DNA of 64,000 bases from Firmicutes bacterium HGW-Firmicutes-4 (GTDB taxonomy: Bacteria; Bacillota; Clostridia; Eubacteriales; Eubacteriaceae): NCBI GenBank assembly GCA_002841405.1, contig PGZR01000003.1, forward strand, positions 1 through 64,000, in the 5' to 3' direction. Within the stretch, counting starts at the first letter, position 1. Each line of letters starts with the position of its first letter. Positions 9,184 to 18,603 of the stretch are shown in pieces. Position numbers and translations under genes: made by a program. The notes beneath the pieces were generated by a model. The model ran no database searches, was not told where the DNA came from, and worked only from the letters and a program-made list of their open reading frames with translations.

Positions 9184-9993
9184 ATGAACCTTTCTAACTT
9201 AGCGATCGCCATCCTCCTGACTGTGCTGGCCGGCTTGTCGACCGGTATCGGCGGGCTGATTGTGCTGCTCTTTGAAAAAACCAATACCAAACTTTTATCG
9301 GTGGCGCTGGGATTCTCCGCTGGTGTCATGATTTACGTATCTTTTGTGGAACTGCTGTTTGAGTCCCGGCGGCTGCTGATTGCCAATCTGGGTGAAGCAA
9401 CGGGGATCTGGGTCAATGTTGTTGCCTTTTTTTGCGGGATGCTGCTGATTGCCATTATTGATAAGCTGGTGCCCTCCTACGAAAATCCCCACGAGACCCA
9501 TATGATCGAAGAAGCCGCCTCCTGTCCGGTGGATGGCAGTCAGAAACTGCTGCGAACCGGTATCTTTACCGCCGTGATCATTGCCATCCACAATTTCCCT
9601 GAAGGAATGGCCACCTTTGTCTCATCGATCCAGGACCCCTCATTGGGGCTGGCGATTGCCATTGCCGTGGCGATTCATAATATCCCCGAGGGGATGTCGG
9701 TAGCGATTCCGGTTTTCTGTGCCACCGGGTCCCGCAAAAAGGCCCTCGGCTGGTCGCTGTTTTCGGGGATGGCCGAACCGGTGGGGGCGATTGCCGCCTA
9801 TTTCATCCTGCTGCCCTTTCTTAACGACACCGTCTTCGGGATCCTCTTTGCCGGCATCGCCGGGATCATGGTCTTTATCTCCCTGGACGAGCTGCTGCCC
9901 ACCGCCCGGGAATACGGCGAACACCATCTGTCCATCTACGGGTTGATCGCCGGGATGATGCTGATGGCATTCAGTTTGATCGTGCTGATGTAA
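9184..9993 (+). CDS. zupT: ZIP family metal transporter (ZupT-like)
   Basis: A 269-residue integral membrane protein of the ZIP family, which imports divalent metals such as zinc. About eight hydrophobic segments are visible, beginning LAIAILLTVLAGLSTGIGG. The two metal-binding motifs HNFPEGMATF and HNIPEGMSVAIP in the fourth and fifth membrane segments are those of the ZupT group, as is the SLDELLP motif near residue 235. Length is typical (about 260-270). The start follows AAGGATGTGAACCA. No regulator lies next to it. Metal specificity cannot be read from the sequence; zinc is most common. Confidence 0.92.
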   Translation: MNLSNLAIAILLTVLAGLSTGIGGLIVLLFEKTNTKLLSVALGFSAGVMIYVSFVELLFESRRLLIANLGEATGIWVNVVAFFCGMLLIAIIDKLVPSYENPHETHMIEEAASCPVDGSQKLLRTGIFTAVIIAIHNFPEGMATFVSSIQDPSLGLAIAIAVAIHNIPEGMSVAIPVFCATGSRKKALGWSLFSGMAEPVGAIAAYFILLPFLNDTVFGILFAGIAGIMVFISLDELLPTAREYGEHHLSIYGLIAGMMLMAFSLIVLM

Positions 9994-10073
9994 TGGTCGG
10001 TATGGCGAGGTCTAATCAAGTGCAGAACGGTTTCTAAGGCCGGTTAATTGATCAATGATCGTTTTTATAACTC

Positions 10074-10161
10074 TTAATCTTCCTGGTAATGAAGCAAGGC
10101 CTCATTCTGGACGATTAATTCTTCTTCGGATGTTGCCACCTGATCATACAGATCTTGGAGC
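10074..10161 (-). other. Out-of-frame coiled-coil coding remnant continuing the 10162 gene
   Basis: Directly beyond the annotated stop of the next gene, a second minus-strand frame encodes DELQDLYDQVATSEEELIVQ and then ends at 10074. The pattern of leucines and charged residues is a clear coiled coil. The same frame is also open upstream to about 10247 (KRKPYNLKKYRRLNRTNQRL), so it overlaps the annotated C-terminus. It probably belongs to the same protein; see the finding on this site. Confidence 0.6.
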
Positions 10162-11388
10162 TCATCCTTTTTTTTTCGCAAACGTTGGTTGGTGCGATTG
10201 AGCCGGCGGTATTTCTTCAGGTTGTAGGGCTTTCGTTTGGCTGTTCAACATCGTCGCGGTTTTCGTATGGATAAAACTTCCGATTTTACTTTCCGTTAAA
10301 CCACACAATATACCGATCACAAACTGTGTGTTGATGCTGTCTTTGATATTGGCGGTTGAAAGATCGCCGACTTCCAGGGCAACGATCCCAGTCGACAGGA
10401 AAAGTGAAAAGATGATGGCACAGATACCAATATAAATAAGTCGGATTGTTGGCTTCATACGATCTTTTTCAAGAATGCTAAGACGCTCAAAATCTAAGAC
10501 CGGATTTCGGGCGGCGAATGAAACCCAGGTCCCGAGCATGGCTCCGATCCAGATGACACTGCACATACTGATAACCGCTAAAAAGTCGCTCTGGAAAAAA
10601 AATACTGTGTTGAGCTTTTTGATCATGAGATCGGCAAGAGTAGCTTGATTGGAAATTATTGCGGTTGAGGTAATCAACAATAGTACCAGCGCAATCAGGC
10701 TGGAAAGAAAGGCACGCATGCCCAACTCCTTCATATAGGTGTTTTTGATGCGCTGACCCTCGATTGTCGTGATTTCGTTATTTAATTGTTCCAGGGCTAA
10801 AACGGCTAACTCCGGCGTAGCCATCGTTCCCGTCAATCCCGCCTGGGCCAGAGATAGAAGCTTGTTAAAGTATTTTTTTTTGATTGTATTATTGTTTTTT
10901 TGATCTTTCTTGTCCTTATCGGTGTCAATGGAAAAATACAAGGATTTGATTATTATATTGGTGGACATGATTTTTTTAAGCAACTTTTTTTTCGCCGCCG
11001 GAATCAAATCATCATTTACCGCCGCAGTTGGCTCAGTGCTTTCTGCGGGAATCCATTGATAGGCAATGTCATAAGGATCTTTTTTATCCGCGCAGACGAC
11101 AAAATAACCGGTATCAGAAGCGATCAGTTCATGGCCACATTCCGGACAAATACCCAGATTTGGGCCAATCGCTCTTATTTGATCGGGCTCCTGATTGGCG
11201 GGAAAACCGCAGGCAGGACAATTGCCGCCGGGCGAATCGCTATTTTGCAGATTGCTGGTGCCCGCCGAATTAATAGAAAAGGCGATTAAATCGGAATCAA
11301 TCGAATAACTATCTGCTTCATTGATATTTAAATTATTTGCAGGATTTTCATTAACTATTTTCGGTTCTGGTTTCTCATGGTTTGACAT
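10162..11388 (-). CDS. Membrane protein with N-terminal zinc ribbon, probably frameshifted at its end
   Basis: A 408-residue protein of unknown function. The start at 11388 has AGGAGG five bases upstream; the open frame 19 codons longer has no such site. Near residues 55-90 two CxxC pairs (CPACGF and CPECGHEL) form a zinc ribbon. Four hydrophobic segments follow: SLIALVLLLITSTAIIS, FLAVISMCSVIWIGAMLGTW, LIYIGICAIIFSLFLSTG and FVIGILCGLTESKIGSFI. The last part, after about residue 380, is proline-rich and unlike the preceding sequence. A coiled coil in the adjacent frame is the likely true C-terminus, and a T9 run lies at 10168-10176. No operon partner is seen. Confidence 0.75.
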   Translation of the reverse strand: MSNHEKPEPKIVNENPANNLNINEADSYSIDSDLIAFSINSAGTSNLQNSDSPGGNCPACGFPANQEPDQIRAIGPNLGICPECGHELIASDTGYFVVCADKKDPYDIAYQWIPAESTEPTAAVNDDLIPAAKKKLLKKIMSTNIIIKSLYFSIDTDKDKKDQKNNNTIKKKYFNKLLSLAQAGLTGTMATPELAVLALEQLNNEITTIEGQRIKNTYMKELGMRAFLSSLIALVLLLITSTAIISNQATLADLMIKKLNTVFFFQSDFLAVISMCSVIWIGAMLGTWVSFAARNPVLDFERLSILEKDRMKPTIRLIYIGICAIIFSLFLSTGIVALEVGDLSTANIKDSINTQFVIGILCGLTESKIGSFIHTKTATMLNSQTKALQPEEIPPAQSHQPTFAKKKG

Positions 11389-11566
11389 ATCAGCCTCCTG
11401 AATGAAGAGAATCAGATTCTTTAAAAGAATCTTGTCAGCCGGCACCGAGCGAGGATCGGCAATACCCGGCTTACATAATGATTTAGTTTTTCTTGTTTTC
11501 TTATTACCACCAGAATTTTAATTTAATCACAGGGTCCGGGATGATTAAAATTGCCTTTGGCAGATG

Positions 11567-12466
11567 TCATGGTGACAGTCGCTGGAAAACGAGTTGGGCA
11601 CTCCCGCTGATACCATCACCTCCGGTGTTGTCCTGAGATTTCACCACCTGCCACTCAATCGGCTGCAGATAAGTTTGACTGGTGGTTTCAACGGTGGCTG
11701 CATCTTTGGCGATCACAAAATAAATCACCGTCAACTGCCGGGTCTTGTCGTAGCGCAGATAGAGCCGGCCCAGCATTGGGACCACCGGGAAGTTCGGGCC
11801 GGGATAGTCGGGCGGCGGGGAGCCGTATTGGAGGGTCCCCAGCTGAAAGCCCTGTTCCCGGTACAGCGGGGCGTTGGTTAAAATAGTGGCGTCAATCTGT
11901 GTCCAGTCGCTGAAGCCGGCCATGGTCGGGCCGGGTTTTGTTCCGGTGATCTGGGCGTCGAAACGGTGTTGGGCAGGGGGACAGCCCAGCGAGGCCAGCA
12001 CCAGTTCCAGCTGATCAAACGCCACCAGACCGGTGATGGCCTCACCATCAGGGACACCGTTGCGATACCCGAAGGGGTCCTTGGTCTGACTGATGGCGTA
12101 AACCCCGTAATGGGCATTAAAGGTGGCGGCTTCGGGATTGTAGAAGTCCGAACAGCTGCCGTCAAAGGCGCCGAAATTATAGAGGATGCTCAGTTCGCCG
12201 GGGCCCCGGTGGGGAAAGTTGTCTCCGCAGTGAAACAGCTTCATCGTGTCGCCCCAGCGGCCATCCCCGGTTTGGGCCGAGGTCGGCACGATCAGCTTCA
12301 GGCCGGTTTGAACAAAGACGCTCTGGCCGGCAAAGCTGGCTTTTTGCAGACATAAGACGGCATTGCTGCGCAGTTCGGCTAGCGCCGGGGCGAGGGCCAG
12401 CAGATAAACGCTGAACAACACCAGCAAAACGCCGGTCAGAAGCGTTATTTTTTTGGTTGGTTTCAC
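11567..12466 (-). CDS. Exported protein of unknown function
   Basis: A 299-residue protein with an N-terminal signal or anchor (MKPTKKITLLTGVLLVLFSV, ending near ALA-E at residue 31). The start codon is GTG, with GAAGGTGAT upstream. The mature part contains several cysteines (for example HCGDNFPHRGPGE and GSCSDFYNP), consistent with an extracytoplasmic, possibly disulphide-bonded or metal-binding domain, but I recognise no family. It is monocistronic on the minus strand, between two unrelated genes. The 120-base spacer to its downstream neighbour shows no clear terminator. Confidence 0.8.
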   Translation of the reverse strand: MKPTKKITLLTGVLLVLFSVYLLALAPALAELRSNAVLCLQKASFAGQSVFVQTGLKLIVPTSAQTGDGRWGDTMKLFHCGDNFPHRGPGELSILYNFGAFDGSCSDFYNPEAATFNAHYGVYAISQTKDPFGYRNGVPDGEAITGLVAFDQLELVLASLGCPPAQHRFDAQITGTKPGPTMAGFSDWTQIDATILTNAPLYREQGFQLGTLQYGSPPPDYPGPNFPVVPMLGRLYLRYDKTRQLTVIYFVIAKDAATVETTSQTYLQPIEWQVVKSQDNTGGDGISGSAQLVFQRLSP

Positions 12467-12593
12467 ACAATCACCTTCTTAACTGTATTCATACCATCGA
12501 ATTTTTTATTCAATCACAGCGGCGGTTGGTTTTGGGTGGCGGGTGGGTAAAAGAAGAATGACATTAGCGTAAATAAATTTGGGGAGGCAAATA

Positions 12594-12737
12594 ATGATTT
12601 TTATGGGTTTGTTTTTAACGGGGCTGGTCAGCGGTTTGATTCATTGGTTGATCCGGCGCAACGGGGAAGCAGCGGTAAATATTTGTCCGCTTTCCTTCAA
12701 AAAAAATCAAGTCGGGCAGAAGCTGCTAAATTTTTAG
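12594..12737 (+). CDS. Small putative membrane protein (47 aa)
   Basis: An ATG at 12594 follows the strong site GGGGAGGCAAATA and opens 47 codons. The N-terminal 20 residues MIFMGLFLTGLVSGLIHWLI form one hydrophobic helix followed by RRNG, a plausible single-pass small protein with a positive inside end. It is followed within 60 bases by the promoter of the chemoreceptor gene. No family is recognised. The case rests on the ribosome site and the hydrophobic segment. Confidence 0.45.
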   Translation: MIFMGLFLTGLVSGLIHWLIRRNGEAAVNICPLSFKKNQVGQKLLNF

Positions 12738-12771
12738 CGAAAATTTACAGTAGATATCTGTTCTTGGAGGG

Positions 12772-12800
12772 TAGATATTTGCACTAATAAAGGATATAAT
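12772..12800 (+). promoter_or_regulatory. Probable promoter of the chemoreceptor gene
   Basis: A consensus TATAAT at 12795-12800 has TAGATA (12772-12777, four of six matches to -35) at 17-bp spacing. The 128-base leader that follows contains a hairpin near 12862-12882 (GACGACGTTT with AAATGTCGTC) of unknown role. Confidence 0.5.
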
Positions 12801-12928
12801 ATAAAAAATTGTTTATTCTTTAACAAATGTAAGCATTGATCCTTGCTTAAGCTTTCTGGAGACGACGTTTTAAATGTCGTCGAAAAAATGCAGGGCATGG
12901 TAAAGGATTACATTGAAAGGGGTTATTT

Positions 12929-15574
12929 ATGAATGAAAATCAAAATATGAATCCAGTGACCGATGCGGGTGTCGCTCCGAATATGGTGGCGCCACAAGTT
13001 GACGATCACCGCAAATCACGACTATCCACCAAACTGCTATTATTTACGGCCGCGCTGATTGGTCTGGCGGTCCTGGCCCTGGCCATGATTGCCATTAGTC
13101 TGGGGGCAGCGGCATTAACCGATCCAGCCACCAATGTTCAGGTTACGATTGACAATCTGCGCAATCAGATTTTGTTAAGCGCACTCTTTATTATTTTAAT
13201 GGGCGGGGCCCTGGCTTATGCCATGGCGAAAAAGTTTTGCAAACCGATTAGCCGCCTCAAAGAAGTGGCCGATCAGGTGGCGCTGGGCCATGTTGATCTG
13301 GACATTGAAATCGCGACCCATGATGAGCTGGGTTATTTATTGGGGTCTTTTAAAACCATGGTTCAAAACAATAAAGACCTGGCCGAGGCCGCAAAACGGA
13401 TGGCTCAGGGAGATTTTGAGGTTGAAATCGTCCCCCGTTCCGAAGCTGATGAGCTGGCGTCGGCTATGATTGCCGTCCGGACAGAAATGAATCGCGTCCA
13501 TGATGCCATCATTAAATTTGGTCACGCCGCTTCCGAAGGGCAGCTGAACTACCGGGGCAACACCAATGACTATACGGGTGACTACAAAGATATGATTATT
13601 GCTTTAAATAATGTCATTAACACCTTTGTCAAACCCCTCAAGGTTGCCAACAAAGCGATTGAGCGGATTGGCAACGGGGTGATTCCACCCAAAATCACAA
13701 CCGAATATAAAGGTGATTTCAACGAGCTTAAAAGCAATATTAACGCCTGTATTGACGGGCTGGGCGCCTTGACCGAAACCGGCGACGTCATCCATCGCCT
13801 TTGCCTCAATGATTTTTCTGCCAAAGTGGAGGGGAACTATTTAGGCATCTATGGCGATCTGGCCATCTCGGTCAATGAGATCCACACCAAGCTTAACCAT
13901 ATCCATGCCATTGTCAATAATGTCTCCAATGGTGTAATGAGTGACTATGATGCGTTGGTAGCCACCGGAAAATACTGTGAGGCGGATGAATTTATTCCCA
14001 GTCTGATTCAAATGATTGAAAATATTCACGCCCTGGTCAGTGAAGCGGATCAAATGACCCAGCTGGCCATTGAGGGTGATCTTGATCATCGCGGTGATCC
14101 CACCCGATTCCGGGGGGATTATGCTAAGGTGATTGCTGGCTTCAACCAGACCCTGGATGCTGTAATCGAGCCGATTCAGGCGACTTCGGCAGCCCTTGAT
14201 GAACTGTCAAAAGGAAATTTGAGCTTTACCATGACCGGCGATTACAAAGGACAGCATGGCAAAATCAAAGAAAATATGAACCGAACCATCAACTTCTTAA
14301 AAAATTATGTGGCGGATATTACATCCTTGCTGCAGCTGATTGGCGAAGGCGATCTGTCCCAGGAAATCAGGGCTTATTATCACGGCGATTTCAATGCCGC
14401 CAAGCTGGTCATTAATAGCATTACCACCAGTTTAAGCGGATTTATGAAGGAAATTGATGATTCCGCCGAACAGGTCAACGCCGGTGCCATCCAGATTTCT
14501 GACGGCGGTCAGGCCTTAGCCCAGGGAACCACCGAACAGGCCAGTTCGATTCAGGAACTCACCGCGTCGATTGAAGAAGTGGCGGCAGAAACAAAACGCA
14601 ATGCTAAAAATGCCAACGAAGCCAACCAGCGGGCCCAGGAGGTGCGGAACAACGCCGAAGTGGGCAATGCGCAAATGTCAAAAATGGTCTCGGCCATGGT
14701 CGAAATCAACGAATCATCCAAAAATATTTCCAAGATTATCAAGGTGATCGATGACATTGCCTTCCAGACCAATATTCTGGCCCTAAACGCCGCCGTCGAG
14801 GCCGCCCGGGCCGGACAGCATGGCAAAGGTTTTGCCGTCGTTGCCGAAGAGGTCAGAACCCTGGCGGCCCGCTCGGCAGAAGCGGCTAAGCAAACCACCG
14901 GTCTGATTGAAGGCTCCATCGACAAGGTGGCGGCGGGCACCAAGATTGCCGATGAAACCGCCGAAAGTCTGGTTGAAATTTTAAATGAAATCGAAAAGGT
15001 CACGGGTCTGGTCGGCAACATTGCCCGGGCATCCAATGATCAGGCCACCGAAATCGCACAAATTACCATGGGGATCGAGCAGGTCTCGGTGGTTGTCCAA
15101 ACCAACTCGGCCACCGCCGAAGAAAGTGCCGCATCGGCCGAAGAACTTTCCGGCCAGGCGGAACTACTTAAACAGCTGATCAGTTCCTTTAAACTTAAAA
15201 GCAAAAAAGCGGCCTCCACCGAGGACGATAACAAAGCTCTGCTGTTGCTGGCTGAAATGGCCAAACAGGCGCCGGTTATGACCATGAACTGGCAGGCCCA
15301 GGTGGACACCATTGCGGCTGAAGTGGCCGCAATGGGCTATCAGGATATCGCGATTATGAATCTGGCCGGACATGCCAAGTACATCAAGGGGGGCGGCGAG
15401 TTTGATGCCTGGGGCGAATTCTGGTATGAAGCGGGCTTTAAGGGCGAAACGGCCATTTCGGAAGAGACGATCAGTAAAGTCACCAATGAAGCGGTTGTCT
15501 TTGATGTCGCGCCGATTAAACAAGGCAGCCAGGTTGTTGGTCTGCTGGTGGGCCGACGGGCCCCACAGCGCTAG
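12929..15574 (+). CDS. Methyl-accepting chemotaxis protein with HAMP array and C-terminal extra domain
   Basis: An 881-residue receptor that should signal to CheA/CheW. Two membrane helices lie near residues 33-60 and 73-97 with almost no extracellular loop. A HAMP domain follows ([20 protein letters not shown]), then several related helical segments up to about residue 510 that look like stacked HAMP units (for example [17 protein letters not shown]). The signalling hairpin tip is [20 protein letters not shown]. After the receptor part, residues from about 755 to the end form a separate alpha/beta domain ([20 protein letters not shown] to VGLLVGRRA) resembling a Cache-type sensor. Such a C-terminal placement suggests cytoplasmic sensing. 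The start has AAAGGGGTTATTT upstream. Confidence 0.93.
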   Translation: MNENQNMNPVTDAGVAPNMVAPQVDDHRKSRLSTKLLLFTAALIGLAVLALAMIAISLGAAALTDPATNVQVTIDNLRNQILLSALFIILMGGALAYAMAKKFCKPISRLKEVADQVALGHVDLDIEIATHDELGYLLGSFKTMVQNNKDLAEAAKRMAQGDFEVEIVPRSEADELASAMIAVRTEMNRVHDAIIKFGHAASEGQLNYRGNTNDYTGDYKDMIIALNNVINTFVKPLKVANKAIERIGNGVIPPKITTEYKGDFNELKSNINACIDGLGALTETGDVIHRLCLNDFSAKVEGNYLGIYGDLAISVNEIHTKLNHIHAIVNNVSNGVMSDYDALVATGKYCEADEFIPSLIQMIENIHALVSEADQMTQLAIEGDLDHRGDPTRFRGDYAKVIAGFNQTLDAVIEPIQATSAALDELSKGNLSFTMTGDYKGQHGKIKENMNRTINFLKNYVADITSLLQLIGEGDLSQEIRAYYHGDFNAAKLVINSITTSLSGFMKEIDDSAEQVNAGAIQISDGGQALAQGTTEQASSIQELTASIEEVAAETKRNAKNANEANQRAQEVRNNAEVGNAQMSKMVSAMVEINESSKNISKIIKVIDDIAFQTNILALNAAVEAARAGQHGKGFAVVAEEVRTLAARSAEAAKQTTGLIEGSIDKVAAGTKIADETAESLVEILNEIEKVTGLVGNIARASNDQATEIAQITMGIEQVSVVVQTNSATAEESAASAEELSGQAELLKQLISSFKLKSKKAASTEDDNKALLLLAEMAKQAPVMTMNWQAQVDTIAAEVAAMGYQDIAIMNLAGHAKYIKGGGEFDAWGEFWYEAGFKGETAISEETISKVTNEAVVFDVAPIKQGSQVVGLLVGRRAPQR

Positions 15575-15610
15575 CCACCGGCGTGATAAAAAAGCCCCCA
15601 AAAACAGCCA

Positions 15611-15657
15611 AACAGCCCGGAGACAAGAAACCAGAATTGTCTCCGGGCTGTTTTTTT
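15611..15657. terminator. Strong bidirectional terminator between convergent genes
   Basis: AACAGCCCGGAGACAA (15611-15626) and TTGTCTCCGGGCTGTT (15637-15652) form a perfect 16-bp stem with a 10-base loop. T7 follows on the plus strand, and the minus strand reads into T-rich sequence as well. Confidence 0.95.
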
Positions 15658-15698
15658 ATGGATTTTGGGATGACCATCGGTTAAGCGGCGGCCGAGCC

Positions 15699-16949
15699 TC
15701 AGATCAGGGTCTTTATATCCACCAGCAGATCGGTGCGGCTGTAGGGAATCAACAGTTCGACCCGGCCGACGGCGCCGGGGGCGACTTCGTAGGGGTTGAA
15801 GAAGATGCAGACCCCGGCATCGGTGAGGTAGAAGCGGGAGTTGGCATTGAGGCTGGCGGCAATGGTGGTGAGATCAATGTCACTGTAGCGGGGGTCGCTG
15901 TTTTTCAGGTTCTGAAATTCCAGCGTCAGCTTGGGCGAAATCTGGTTATCGGGAATCACCATGATATCCCCCAGCATCAGTTCGTCCCCGGTTTTGGTGC
16001 CAAAGCTGTGGGCACTCAGCACGGTATTGCCATGGGCGCCACCGGCATAGCTGTACTGTTCCTGGGTGATCGAAATGATATTGTTATTATTGTAGGGGAT
16101 GGCCGCGGTAACAATGTTCTCATATTTGCCGATCAGGTTGGCCCGGAAGGCCGGATCGGTGGTGTAGGCGTTGACAAAGCTCATGTAGTCGGCGTTGTTG
16201 GCCTGTACCCAGCTGGCTTCGAGATTGTCATAGAAGCTGTCCAACTGATTCTTGACCGGAGTGTTGTCATAAAAGAGCGGCCGTTGGTAACGGGAAGCGT
16301 AGACCCAACGCAGGGTGTCGATGTCATAGTAGTTTTGTTCCTGGGTCTGGCCGATGAGCAGGTTGTAGGGGCCGACAAAAGGCCGGCTGGTGGCACCCGG
16401 AGCCGCGCCGCCTTTGTTAACGATGACGATTTCGATCGCTTCGAGGCGATAGGATAAGCCAGCGGTTCCGGCACTGTTGCCGTTTTGGGCCCAATCCAGC
16501 CAGCCAAGATTCTGGGCGTGGACGCGATAGTAAATGTCAAAAAGATTGGCCGAGCTGCCAGTCAGGTTAATCCGGATTGCTTCTAACCGCAGGGACTGGC
16601 CGGAGGTGCCGCTAGTTTCGCCGTCAACTTTGGGGTCCTGCCAGCCGACGTTTTGGACATGGGTCTGGTAGTTTACGCCGAGATCATAGCCCTGATCGTT
16701 GACGGTAATCTCGATTGCTTCCAGCCGTAACCCCAGTCCCGAGGTGCCGCTGGTCGCACCGGCGCTTTTCCAGTCCTGCCAGCCAACGTTCTGGACATGG
16801 GTGCGGTAGTTGCAGGTGGGCATCAGCGTCTGGGTATCGACGGCAGTCGGAGCAGCCGCTGCCAGCACCCCCGGTGGCAGCGCCAGCAGGGTCAGCAGGA
16901 CGGCCAGCACCATGGTTTTTCGGGGTTTGTGATTACTGCGCGGGTTCAT
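15699..16949 (-). CDS. Secreted protein with three ChW repeats and a DUF3298-like domain
   Basis: A 416-residue exoprotein. The signal peptide (TMVLAVLLTLLALPPGVLA) ends near residue 31. Three clostridial hydrophobic repeats follow at about residues 48-150, each with the pattern HxQNxGWxDW, then TSGxxLRLEAIxI (THVQNVGWQDWKSAG, THVQNVGWQDPKVDG, VHAQNLGWLDWAQNG). These are thought to bind cell-surface ligands. The rest matches the DUF4163/DUF3298 pair found in RsiV-like proteins, with EQYSYAGGAHGNT and GRVELLIPYSRTDLL as landmarks. It probably sits at the cell surface. The end of this gene has a decayed relative at 23.5 kb. Confidence 0.88.
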   Translation of the reverse strand: MNPRSNHKPRKTMVLAVLLTLLALPPGVLAAAAPTAVDTQTLMPTCNYRTHVQNVGWQDWKSAGATSGTSGLGLRLEAIEITVNDQGYDLGVNYQTHVQNVGWQDPKVDGETSGTSGQSLRLEAIRINLTGSSANLFDIYYRVHAQNLGWLDWAQNGNSAGTAGLSYRLEAIEIVIVNKGGAAPGATSRPFVGPYNLLIGQTQEQNYYDIDTLRWVYASRYQRPLFYDNTPVKNQLDSFYDNLEASWVQANNADYMSFVNAYTTDPAFRANLIGKYENIVTAAIPYNNNNIISITQEQYSYAGGAHGNTVLSAHSFGTKTGDELMLGDIMVIPDNQISPKLTLEFQNLKNSDPRYSDIDLTTIAASLNANSRFYLTDAGVCIFFNPYEVAPGAVGRVELLIPYSRTDLLVDIKTLI

Positions 16950-16996
16950 TTTAGTACCTCACTTTCTGGTTGAATCAGGGGTTTTCCATAAGGGAT

Positions 16997-17230
16997 TTAA
17001 GCCGCGTTTTTTAGTTGCCTGTTATTGTCTTCATACCACCTCGGGGCTGATTTATTCATGGCGGGGCGTTCCGGATGCTGATTATTATTGCGCCGGTTTT
17101 CTTTATCAGAACGGCGATGATCCACCGGCCGGACCGGCTGGACGAAGGCGCATATTTTAGCAGCACCGAATCTGGCTGCTGTAACAGTTATCAATAGCCA
17201 TAGCTCGTCAGTGATTGTGCACTGGCAACC
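16997..17230. other. Gap with no supported gene
   Basis: Together with the remnant that follows, 16950-17865 is a 0.9-kb stretch without an intact gene. On the minus strand a 65-codon open frame (16997-17194) has no ribosome site and an odd composition, and I do not accept it. Confidence 0.5.
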
Positions 17231-17234
17231 GGTC

Positions 17235-17546
17235 TAGTCATGCCACCGCTTATGATATTTATTGCAGTGAAACAGCGGGTTTGTATGGGTATGAGTACGT
17301 GTCGTGGCGGGTGATGTTTTCGCGACGCCTGTTTTAGATTTGGATAGCAGCAAAAGCCATTATTTTGTTGTCAAAGCCCGGGATGACTATGGGGAATCGC
17401 TGCTGTCCAATCAAATGATGGCAAACTTGAATATACCGGTCATCAGGGTGACAGTTTCTAGTGAAACGGCGACTCTGATCCCAGGTTCCACAACCAGGTT
17501 AGAGGCACAGGTGGAACCATGCCGCCTGACGCCACTGCTTTTTTAG
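17235..17546 (+). pseudogene. Remnant of a secreted protein with Fn3-like and Big_2-like domains
   Basis: One frame (from about 17238) encodes HATAYDIYCSETAGLYGYEY, a fibronectin type III-like strand pattern. A different frame from 17304 continues as LDSSKSHYFVVKARDDYGES, the second half of the same fold, and then VIRVTVSSETATLIPGSTTR, the start of a bacterial Ig-like group 2 domain, before stopping at 17546. There is no start codon with a ribosome site, no signal peptide, and a frame change in between. It is the leftover of a larger surface protein. Confidence 0.65.
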
Positions 17547-17551
17547 TGGGT

Positions 17552-17580
17552 AAACCTTCCAGTGATGGGAGGTTTTATTT
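17552..17580 (+). terminator. Terminator-like hairpin after the Fn3 remnant
   Basis: AAACCTTCC (17552-17560) pairs with GGGAGGTTT (17567-17575) around a six-base loop, followed by TATTTATT. One G-U pair is needed. Confidence 0.45.
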
Positions 17581-17807
17581 ATTGGCATGCGCCCGGCGGA
17601 TGTGCTAGTGATACAAATTGATACTAATTGGTATCAGCAAGGAAGATCGCTATGGAAGCCGGAAAATTTGCCGCGATGCTGTCGAGCAAGCATCTCATTG
17701 ATTTAAAGCGAATGCAGTATAAGTATTAAGTTGCCGAAGTGGCGGAAAGATAGCGCTGATGCATAAAATTGGCAACCGGAATAAGTATTTTGTGGGTTGT
17801 TTCATGA

Positions 17808-17851
17808 GTAAAAAAAACATCAAACCCGATACGCTGAAGGGTTTGATGTTT
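17808..17851 (-). terminator. Terminator of the restriction-modification operon
   Basis: On the minus strand AAACATCAAACCC and GGGTTTGATGTTT form a perfect 13-bp stem (17839-17851 with 17815-17827), followed by a run of eight T. It lies 15 bases after the endonuclease stop. Confidence 0.92.
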
Positions 17852-17865
17852 AGAAAGCCAGGCGA

Positions 17866-18603
17866 TTAGGAGCGGCCGGAGTTGAACCGCACCAGGGCAT
17901 CCCAGTCAATACTGCCGTCGTCTAAGCAGAATAATTGGGTAAATTCTTTGATAAGGCGGTTTTCAGCTTTTTGATAGGCGGCTTCGAAAGCATCAATATG
18001 GGTTTTAGGCAGACGATCAATATAATGGATCAATTTAAGATAGAACTCTTGGTCACCCGTAAGTTCTTCCCAAAAATCCTGGCCAGCCAGCTCAGCATAC
18101 ATTTTGGGAATGGCCTTTGTTCCATTTTTCTTTTTTCCATAGCTGTAGCCAATGATCGGGACATAACGTTTTCGTGCCTGTTGAGCTAATTTGCCGGCAG
18201 CTGCAAAATCCTGCTCCTGTTTTTTCTTGCTACTGGAATTAAAAACATTGGTTCCTGATTTAACGGCAATGGCGTAAATCACATCATCCCCCTCAACCAT
18301 GATATCAATGCCCGGGGCCAGAGCTTTTTGACCCTGAACAGCTGCCGTAGCAATGGGTTCAAAAAATAAATTACCAAAAATTGTTTCTTCAGATGATGAT
18401 ACATAAGCAGAAAGTATGGCATCAACGATCTGTGCCGCACCTTGCATATCCTTTGCGCGAAACAAATAAGGATTTTTTTTGCGCATGACCGTTTTGATGG
18501 TCAGTGAATCTATTTTGGCAACAAGTGACACATAAAAATGATTGAGGGCATCACCAATTACTGACAGCATCAGCTCTTCGTTGTAGTTTGAATTAATAGC
18601 CAT
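17866..18603 (-). CDS. Type II restriction endonuclease, probably PmeII-like
   Basis: A 245-residue protein encoded just downstream of a cytosine methyltransferase and overlapping it by 11 bases. The start at 18603 has ACAGGAGA upstream; a longer open frame would reach into the methyltransferase. The segment ALAPGIDIMVEGDD, then YAIAVKSG, has the PD-(D/E)xK pattern with Asp100 and Lys115 as likely metal ligands, as in PmeII-type enzymes. It should cut DNA at a site protected by its partner. The recognition sequence cannot be read from here. The family name is from memory of the motif, and the pairing with the methyltransferase is the stronger argument. Confidence 0.8.
   Translation of the reverse strand: MAINSNYNEELMLSVIGDALNHFYVSLVAKIDSLTIKTVMRKKNPYLFRAKDMQGAAQIVDAILSAYVSSSEETIFGNLFFEPIATAAVQGQKALAPGIDIMVEGDDVIYAIAVKSGTNVFNSSSKKKQEQDFAAAGKLAQQARKRYVPIIGYSYGKKKNGTKAIPKMYAELAGQDFWEELTGDQEFYLKLIHYIDRLPKTHIDAFEAAYQKAENRLIKEFTQLFCLDDGSIDWDALVRFNSGRS

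Noticed and set aside
9992-10005. TAATGGTCGGTATGG after the ZIP gene as a palindrome half-site
   Set aside because: A short partial match to one arm only; could be chance or a decayed end.
15372-16457. Plus-strand open frame (361 codons) across the end of the chemoreceptor gene and the ChW exoprotein
   Set aside because: It crosses a strong terminator and is antisense to a gene with a signal peptide and recognisable repeats.
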